10,635 nt of DNA from Thermoprotei archaeon (GTDB lineage Archaea > Thermoproteota > Thermoprotei_A > Sulfolobales > Ignisphaeraceae): assembly GCA_003661865.1 (NCBI GenBank), contig QMWY01000024.1:1-10635 (forward strand). The letters run 5' to 3'. Of the stretch, positions 6,383 to 10,635 are shown piece by piece (positions within the stretch are counted from its first letter, which is position 1; each line of letters opens with the position of its first letter). The notes beneath the pieces are model-generated. The model saw only the letters and a list, made by a program, of their open reading frames with translations. It was not told the DNA's origin and searched no databases. The position numbers and the translations under genes were made by a program.

Positions 6383-7567
6383 TTAGCTTACTACCCTTCT
6401 AAGCCCGATTCCCAGAACAGCAAATCCGAGCAGCATTATCACGGCAAGGGCTACGAGGGCACCCTGTATAGCGCCTAGGGGCCCAGCAACTCCCGATGCC
6501 GCCTCCTTAGCGACCTTCTCTAGCTGGCTCCCCATAGACTCGAGTGCCTTAGAAGTATCATCGGCAACCTTGGATATCTTCTTATCCAGCTCCTCGATCG
6601 CCTTGTTGATCTTGGCGGTGTAGTCGTTCACAGTCTTTGAGTACTCGCTTAGAACCTTTGCCACCGACGCCACGTTCTTGTTGGTCTTCTCTATGGACTT
6701 AGCTAGCTCAGCGACGTTCCCGCTGACCTCCTCAACAGCCTTAGCTGTCTTCGAAACAGCATCCTCAAGCGCCTTTATCCTCGCCTCCAGCGCTGATACG
6801 CTTGCGTTGATCGCATCCAGCCTAGAGTCTCTCTCCTTAGCAGCGGCTATGAGCGCTAGAGCAGCGTGTACCGCTACGCTCTCTGCCTCCTCAATAACGG
6901 TGTCGTAGGTCTTCAGGGCGTCCTCGACAAGGCCCTTAACATACAGGTTCGAGCCCGCCGTCGCCAACGCCTCCTCAAGCTCAGCGATCCTATCCGAGAG
7001 CCCAGTCACATCAGCCCCTGCTGCACCTGCCAGCTCAACAGCTGTACGCGCACGCTCAAGCTTTATGTAGGCCTCCATACGCTTGTCGATCACAGGCCTG
7101 CTGTCAACAATAGTAACCGCTACCTCCTTGGTGTAGCTAAGCTTGTACGGCTCGCCCTCACCCTTCTTGAACGTCCCCTTGACCTCTATCTTCAGGGATG
7201 CCTTCCCAGGAAGCATCCCCTGGGGCACTATTAGCCTGCCCAGCAGCAGGTAACCGACCTTATAGGTCTTGTTACCCACGGTTATCTCTGTTGGGGGCCT
7301 TAGCCTGGTCAGGGCTAGGTCTAGTGATGTCTCTAGACCCGACTTGAGCACTGCCCGGCCCTCAACCTTCTCTATAGAGTATCCGGAGGGTACGTAGAGG
7401 TAAGCCTCTATCTCTATCCACTGGAACCCGGGGTAGACCTCGGTTTTATCGATCTTGAGCTTCACAACCTCAGGAACCTCCTCCTGAGCAACTACCAGCG
7501 CTGGTGCTAGAACACCTAGCATCAGTAGGGCTACTACCGCTACTGAGAGAACACGACCAGCTACCAA
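6383..7567 (-). CDS. Secreted, membrane-anchored coiled-coil surface protein (SlaB-like architecture)
   Basis: This 394-residue protein has a signal peptide (about 1-28, cut near VVAQEE), a beta-rich outer domain (about 33-155), a helical link with small residues (165-240), a long coiled coil (about 245-355) and a C-terminal TM helix (about 367-389) ending LRRVVS. The coiled coil has heptad-like spacing, as in LDAINASVSALEARIKALED and ISKVADDTSKALESMGSQLE. That order, beta domain to coiled-coil stalk to membrane anchor, is known for the crenarchaeal S-layer stalk SlaB, which trimerises to hold the lattice off the membrane. I see the architecture only; homology to SlaB is not established. The start is TTG, chosen for the signal peptide it opens and the GGGTGGGGGT just upstream. 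It lies 131 bases upstream of the permuted binding-protein gene, and a receptor-organising role is another possibility. Confidence 0.82.
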   Translation of the reverse strand: MVAGRVLSVAVVALLMLGVLAPALVVAQEEVPEVVKLKIDKTEVYPGFQWIEIEAYLYVPSGYSIEKVEGRAVLKSGLETSLDLALTRLRPPTEITVGNKTYKVGYLLLGRLIVPQGMLPGKASLKIEVKGTFKKGEGEPYKLSYTKEVAVTIVDSRPVIDKRMEAYIKLERARTAVELAGAAGADVTGLSDRIAELEEALATAGSNLYVKGLVEDALKTYDTVIEEAESVAVHAALALIAAAKERDSRLDAINASVSALEARIKALEDAVSKTAKAVEEVSGNVAELAKSIEKTNKNVASVAKVLSEYSKTVNDYTAKINKAIEELDKKISKVADDTSKALESMGSQLEKVAKEAASGVAGPLGAIQGALVALAVIMLLGFAVLGIGLRRVVS

Positions 7568-7601
7568 AATACCCCCACCCTTCGACGAAGTATAGCATAT
7601 G

Positions 7602-7620
7602 CTTTAGAAATAAGTTTTTC
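7602..7620 (-). promoter_or_regulatory. TATA-like promoter box for the coiled-coil protein gene
   Basis: The minus strand reads GAAAAACTTATTTCTAAAG. The TTATTTCTA core is centred about 42 bases before the TTG start, with an A-rich BRE-like stretch upstream. The predicted leader of about 17 bases contains the GGTGGGGG ribosome site. Confidence 0.42.
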
Positions 7621-7693
7621 AGTGACAATACCTGCCCAGCTCCAAGGCTAGGTTGATATTCCTGCCTAGGATCTCTAAGCGTGGTGGTATAAG

Positions 7694-8098
7694 GTGTTCA
7701 GCGCAACGCGCAACAAGGTGACCTACCTGAAGGGCGTTGGTATGGGGCTCGGCATTGCGATAGGGCTATCCGTGCTACTAGACCTTGCAATCCCGAAGAT
7801 GAGCCTCGTAGTGTCAGGAGCCATAACCGGAATCGTGCTTGGGCTTTATATACGCGACGTGTACAGAACGATACTAACAGGCGTGGTAGCAGGGGTTCTA
7901 GGAGCGGTGATCTACACAGTTATATACGCCGTGATCGTTGCTATCGGTGCAGCGTCCCGCGGGTACGATCCATGGCTCATATTCATCGCCATGTTCCGCT
8001 CAGGAGTGTCGCTGTTCTCCATGTTCCTAAACACGGTTTACCTAACACTATCCATAATGATGGGGGGCGTGGTCGCGAGTATGTTCATAGGCGAGTGA
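7694..8098 (+). CDS. Small four-helix integral membrane protein of unknown function
   Basis: This 134-residue protein is almost entirely hydrophobic. Four membrane segments are likely at about 14-33, 36-53, 59-86 and 94-130; the last may be two shorter helices. It is rich in glycine with GxxxG-like spacing (GVGMGLG, AITGIVLG, GVVAGVLG), as in tightly packed helices. I find no catalytic or transport motif and assign no function. The start is GTG, preceded by GGTGGT at a spacing of five bases, which supports it over internal ATGs. It is divergent from the coiled-coil gene and convergent with the DppC-like gene ending at 8183, so it stands as its own transcription unit. No convincing plus-strand TATA box is visible in the 126-base divergent region; TTGATATTCC near 7653 is the best weak candidate. 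Confidence 0.72.
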   Translation: MFSATRNKVTYLKGVGMGLGIAIGLSVLLDLAIPKMSLVVSGAITGIVLGLYIRDVYRTILTGVVAGVLGAVIYTVIYAVIVAIGAASRGYDPWLIFIAMFRSGVSLFSMFLNTVYLTLSIMMGGVVASMFIGE

Positions 8099-8153
8099 TA
8101 CCACTTGGAGGAGATGAGATTAGGGTGTTCGTCGAAGCGAGGACTCAGGGCGT

Positions 8154-8169
8154 CTAAAACCGGGTTTAG
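8154..8169. repeat. Short inverted repeat between convergent genes
   Basis: The 16 bases CTAAAACCGGGTTTAG match their own reverse complement at 14 of 16 positions. They lie in the 84-base gap between the convergent four-helix gene and the DppC-like gene. It could be a chance palindrome, part of a bidirectional 3' end, or a protein site. Nothing else is visible in this gap. Confidence 0.3.
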
Positions 8170-8182
8170 TAGGGCTGACTCC

Positions 8183-9082
8183 TTATCTCCTAAGCCTTGG
8201 ATTGAAGTACTCCTCGAGCCCTATCCCTATCAACACCACCGCCAGCACTGTTATGGATATCATTATGCCGGGTGGTAGGAACCACCACCACATCCTTAGC
8301 ATAACGGCGTTTCTTATCATGGCGTAGTGTATTATCATTCCCCAGCTCTTGGCGGTGGGATCCCCTAGCCCCAGGAAGCTTAGCGATGCCTCGGAGAGCA
8401 TTGCGCCCGCAACGCGGTTTATAACCATGACCACGAGTATGGGTACCGTATTGGGCAGTATGTGCCTGAACATTATCCTTGCGTCGGAGCTCCCCACAGC
8501 CCTAGCAGCCTCTATATAGGGCCTCTCCTTGATCCCCAGGACAGCCGATCGCACAACCCTAGCCGCACCTGGCCACGATGTGAGTGCTATGGCTAGGATC
8601 ACCGAGACCATTATTGTGAAGGAGGGGAGCTTCGTCAGTATAGATGCTAGGAATATGGTGAAGAGCAGCATGGGCATCGAGAGCCATATGTCCGTGATCC
8701 TCATCAGCACCTCGTCCACCACACCACCGAAGTACCCAGCTACTATACCCACCAGCGTGCCGATCAGCGTACCTGATATAGCCGCTACGAAGCCTACGAA
8801 GAGCGATATCCTAGCACCGTATATCAGCTCACTGAGTATATCCTGCCCCATGTCATTGGTCCCCAAGGGGTGCTCAGGGCTCGGGGGCTCCATAGCGTTG
8901 CCGACCCTCGCGTAGGGGTCGTAAGGAGCTATGAAATCTGCGAAGACCGCCATGAGCACTATCGCAGATAGAAGCGCTATGCCTACCTGCGTCATTCTGC
9001 TATGCCTTAGGAAGAACATGAACTCGTTTAGGGATCTCCTCAGGGTGTACATTCTTTCGCTCAGTTCTAACCGCGAGACCAT
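8183..9082 (-). CDS. DppC/OppC-family ABC importer permease, canonical
   Basis: This is a standard-length DppC-type permease (299 residues from the chosen ATG) and the partner of the DppB at 9088. Counting from that ATG, TM1 is at about 35-53 and ends in IAPYDP. It is followed only 16 residues later by HPLGTNDMGQDILSELIYGAR (about 71-91), the usual short outer loop that the left-hand DppC has replaced with a large insert. TM helices follow to the C-terminus. The EAA coupling loop is at about 190-211 (IEAARAVGSSDAR...RHILPN), then LSEASLSFLGLGDP (about 229-242) and the closing FNPRLRR. A GTG three codons upstream (9091) overlaps the dppB stop, but the ATG at 9082 has AGGTGATC four bases before it and mirrors the left cluster. 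No ATPase gene follows; a plus-strand gene converges instead. Confidence 0.94.
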   Translation of the reverse strand: MVSRLELSERMYTLRRSLNEFMFFLRHSRMTQVGIALLSAIVLMAVFADFIAPYDPYARVGNAMEPPSPEHPLGTNDMGQDILSELIYGARISLFVGFVAAISGTLIGTLVGIVAGYFGGVVDEVLMRITDIWLSMPMLLFTIFLASILTKLPSFTIMVSVILAIALTSWPGAARVVRSAVLGIKERPYIEAARAVGSSDARIMFRHILPNTVPILVVMVINRVAGAMLSEASLSFLGLGDPTAKSWGMIIHYAMIRNAVMLRMWWWFLPPGIMISITVLAVVLIGIGLEEYFNPRLRR

Positions 9083-9085
9083 GCC

Positions 9086-9093
9086 GATCACCT
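9086..9093 (-). promoter_or_regulatory. Shine-Dalgarno of the right DppC gene, overlapping the dppB stop
   Basis: The minus strand reads AGGTGATC, a strong archaeal ribosome site before the ATG at 9082. The TGA within it is the stop codon of the DppB gene. It argues for ATG 9082 rather than GTG 9091 as the start and suggests coupled translation. Confidence 0.65.
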
Positions 9094-10053
9094 GTACCTG
9101 ACCCTCGGATCTAGAAGCGAGTAGATCAGGTCTATCACGAAGTTGACTACTATGACACTGCTTGCAAGTATCACAACAACACCCTGTAAGAGCCAGTAAT
9201 CCCTATTGACAACAGCCTCATACACTAACCTCCCGGTGCCTGGGTATGAGAACACGGTTTCAGTAAGGATAGCACCGTCGATCAGGTAGGCATACCTGAG
9301 TCCCAGAACCGTTATGATCGGTATCAATGCATTACGAGCAGCGTGCTTATACTTAACCTCCTTATCGGGTAACCCCTTGGCGAACGCCGTGGTTATGTAG
9401 TCTTCACCGAGGATATCGATGAGCGTATTCCTTATGTAGAGTACCCTAACTATTGTAGCTCTAAACACAAGCACCGTGAATGGCAAGGCGTAATGCCATA
9501 GGTAATCGGCGATCCACTCCCATGTTAGTGAGGGGCGGTTGCCCGGCGTCATAGCACCGAATAGAGGTGTTACCCCTAGCTCTACCGAGAAGACGTATAG
9601 GAATAATATCGCTAACCAGAAGTACGGTACTGATCTTAGGAATATCGATGATGTAACCATAGCGATATCGAACTTAGAGCCACGACGCCATCCGCACTCT
9701 ATACCTATCTTGTAAGCTAGGTAGTTCGAGAGCGTGATCGACGGTATTAGGAGCGCTAAGGTATAAGGCAAACGTTCAGCAATAACAGCAGCTACTGGTC
9801 TCATATAGTGAAGCGAGAAGCCCAGTTCCCCTCTAAATAGGTTCTCTATAAACGATATGTACTGGATATGCAAAGGCTTATCCAGACCGAACAGCGCCTT
9901 TATGGTTGCCAACACCTCTGGGGTCATTCTAGGATCGTCCTCAAGTTCTGCTAATGGGTCACCAGTGAATCTAGCAAGCAAGAACACAATCGTTATGATA
10001 GCAAAGAACGTTATTACGGACGCGATCGCTCTACGTATCAAGTACGTCTTCAC
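9088..10053 (-). CDS. DppB/OppB-family ABC importer permease, canonical
   Basis: This is the membrane subunit of the right-hand peptide/nickel-type importer, 321 residues from the chosen GTG. It opens with the usual KTYLIRRAIASVITFFAI helix. Family landmarks then follow in order: FGLDKPLHIQY (about 55-65), GELGFSL, RLPYTLALLIPS (about 94-105), the coupling loop EDYITTAFAKGLPDKEV (about 217-233) with ARNALIPI (about 239-246), the strongly conserved TETVFSYPGTGRLVYEAV (about 264-281), and a C-terminal LLDPRVRYR. A GTG seven codons further upstream (10074) is also in frame. It has no ribosome site and would add MRWGVSA before the normal family start, whereas the chosen GTG has GGGGTG eight bases before it. 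The gene follows the binding protein and overlaps the ribosome site of DppC. Confidence 0.94.
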   Translation of the reverse strand: MKTYLIRRAIASVITFFAIITIVFLLARFTGDPLAELEDDPRMTPEVLATIKALFGLDKPLHIQYISFIENLFRGELGFSLHYMRPVAAVIAERLPYTLALLIPSITLSNYLAYKIGIECGWRRGSKFDIAMVTSSIFLRSVPYFWLAILFLYVFSVELGVTPLFGAMTPGNRPSLTWEWIADYLWHYALPFTVLVFRATIVRVLYIRNTLIDILGEDYITTAFAKGLPDKEVKYKHAARNALIPIITVLGLRYAYLIDGAILTETVFSYPGTGRLVYEAVVNRDYWLLQGVVVILASSVIVVNFVIDLIYSLLDPRVRYR

Positions 10054-10091
10054 AGCAGAAACACCCCACCTCACGTTTTAAGACTGTGAAA

Positions 10092-10104
10092 CATGTTAAA
10101 AACT
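10092..10104 (-). promoter_or_regulatory. TATA-like box upstream of the right DppB gene
   Basis: The minus strand reads AGTTTTTAACATG, centred about 45 bases before the GTG at 10053, the same spacing as at the other minus-strand promoters here. The match is weaker than at 3808 and overlaps a possible terminator hairpin, so the two roles compete as explanations. Confidence 0.3.
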
Positions 10105-10113
10105 GATGTTTTT
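10098..10113 (-). terminator. Hairpin/oligo-T element between right binding-protein and permease genes
   Basis: On the minus strand AAAAAC and GTTTTT form a 6-base inverted repeat around a 4-base loop, with the right arm supplying a T5 tract, 12 bases after the binding-protein stop. It may cause partial termination, giving more binding protein than permease. Confidence 0.33.
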
Positions 10114-10124
10114 GACCTCCTACC

Positions 10125-10635
10125 TCATCTTCTGCGAAGGGCTATCGCCGCAACCACGACAACTATTATCACTAGCGCCACTATCCCTCCGATCAATGCC
10201 GGCGAGATCCCAGGAGCTGTTGTAGCAACGGTGGTAGTGGGCTTAGGCGATGTCGGAACTACTGTCTTGGTAACTGGAACGCTCTGCACAACAGTGCTAA
10301 CGATCGTGGTAACCTTGCCTCCTACGGTCTTCACCTCGGTCTTGACAATTGTCTGGGCCACGGTCTTCACAACAGTCTGCGCAACTGTCTTCGTAACGAC
10401 GACAGACTTAATCGGACAAGATGCCTTGTGCACCCTAAGCAGTGTTATGGTGTTGATAAGGTCTTCTCCGGGCACTCTGAACCAACCCTTGAGAGTGTCG
10501 GTCCTGAAAGGCCTTATGAACTTCCTATAGTACAGTGGAACTATCGGTACTTTCTCTGCTAGGATCTCCTGAATTCTCCATGCGATCTCCTTCCTCTTCT
10601 TTGGATCGAACGTTACTTTGAGAGCCTCAGTTAGC
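10125..10635 (-). CDS. Family-5 solute-binding protein, C-terminal part, with Thr-rich stalk and membrane anchor
   Basis: The frame stays open to the right edge, so the gene begins outside the window and only about 170 residues are seen. Translating from the edge gives TEALKVTFDPKKRKEIAWRI, then QEILAEKVPIVPLYYRKFIR and TDTLKGWFRVPGED. These are the normal closing elements of peptide/nickel-type binding proteins (helix, then APxIPLYY-like strand, then GW). A Val/Thr-rich stalk follows, made partly of 8-residue repeats, then an anchor helix at about 26-4 residues from the end and a final RRR. The short GTG at 10475 is only an internal codon and not the true start. In this protein the normal family C-terminus directly precedes the stalk, in contrast to the permuted protein at 3960-6251. 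It is probably the receptor for the DppB/DppC pair downstream. Confidence 0.9.
   Translation of the reverse strand, partial: LTEALKVTFDPKKRKEIAWRIQEILAEKVPIVPLYYRKFIRPFRTDTLKGWFRVPGEDLINTITLLRVHKASCPIKSVVVTKTVAQTVVKTVAQTIVKTEVKTVGGKVTTIVSTVVQSVPVTKTVVPTSPKPTTTVATTAPGISPALIGGIVALVIIVVVVAAIALRRR
10323..10394 (-). repeat. Three imperfect 24-bp repeats coding a Thr/Val stalk
   Basis: The minus strand codes TKTVAQTV, VKTVAQTI and VKTEVKTV in succession, an 8-residue period repeated three times in the stalk of the binding protein. Threonine-rich stalks in archaeal surface receptors are commonly O-glycosylated and hold the binding domain away from the membrane. Copy number may vary between strains. 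Confidence 0.6.

Noticed and set aside
8114..8277. Short plus-strand frame after GGAGGAG behind the four-helix protein gene
   Set aside because: The ATG touches the supposed ribosome site, and most of the frame is antisense to the conserved DppC C-terminus.
10093..10530. Plus-strand frame rich in Thr/Val (TTVFTTVLTIV-like)
   Set aside because: It is the mirror of the repetitive Thr-stalk and anchor of the binding protein on the minus strand, whose family motifs decide the coding strand.
1..10635. CRISPR arrays, tRNA or rRNA genes, insertion sequences
   Set aside because: No regularly spaced direct repeats, no cloverleaf or rRNA-like stretch, and no transposase motif were seen. Intergenic regions are all shorter than 200 bases.

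Overview
The window looks like chromosome from a hyperthermophilic crenarchaeote, most likely of the Desulfurococcales type. Arginine is mostly AGG/AGA and isoleucine often ATA. Shine-Dalgarno sites are of the GGTGA/GAGGTG type. T-rich TATA-like boxes sit about 42-46 bases before several start codons, and binding proteins carry C-terminal membrane anchors behind Pro- or Thr-rich stalks. The genus cannot be fixed from this sequence.

Layout. The left edge holds the C-terminal end of an M20-family metallopeptidase (+, 1-225). A minus-strand ABC importer cluster of the peptide/nickel (Dpp/Opp) class then runs from 6251 down to 229: binding protein (3960-6251), DppB-like permease (2736-3770), DppC-like permease (1158-2729) and an unrecognised two-helix membrane protein (229-1146). 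Upstream of it is a secreted, membrane-anchored coiled-coil protein (6383-7567) with the architecture of an S-layer stalk of the SlaB kind. A small four-helix membrane protein lies on the plus strand (7694-8098). The right third is a second, conventional Dpp/Opp importer on the minus strand: the C-terminal part of a binding protein running off the window (10125-10635), then DppB (9088-10053) and DppC (8183-9082).

Main observation. The left binding protein appears to be circularly permuted. After the signal peptide it starts with what is normally the second half of a family-5 solute-binding protein, and only from about residue 366 does it present the segment that normally forms the N-terminus. 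A beta domain, a proline-rich stalk and a membrane anchor follow. The right binding protein ends in the usual family order, which gives a comparator in the same window. The DppC partner of the permuted protein carries an insert of about 235 residues in its first extracytoplasmic loop, and the extra protein at the end of the cluster has a large external domain with cysteines and N-glycosylation sequons. Together these suggest a variant importer with an enlarged outer-face apparatus. That last step is inference.

How it may work together. Both clusters would capture peptides or other oligomers at the cell surface on tethered binding proteins and import them; the adjacent M20 peptidase fits peptide use. 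No ATPase gene (DppD/DppF type) is present in the window, so the ATPases must be encoded elsewhere or beyond the right edge. In both clusters the dppB-like TGA stop lies inside the Shine-Dalgarno of the dppC-like gene, and each binding-protein gene is separated from its permeases by T-rich, terminator-like sequence.
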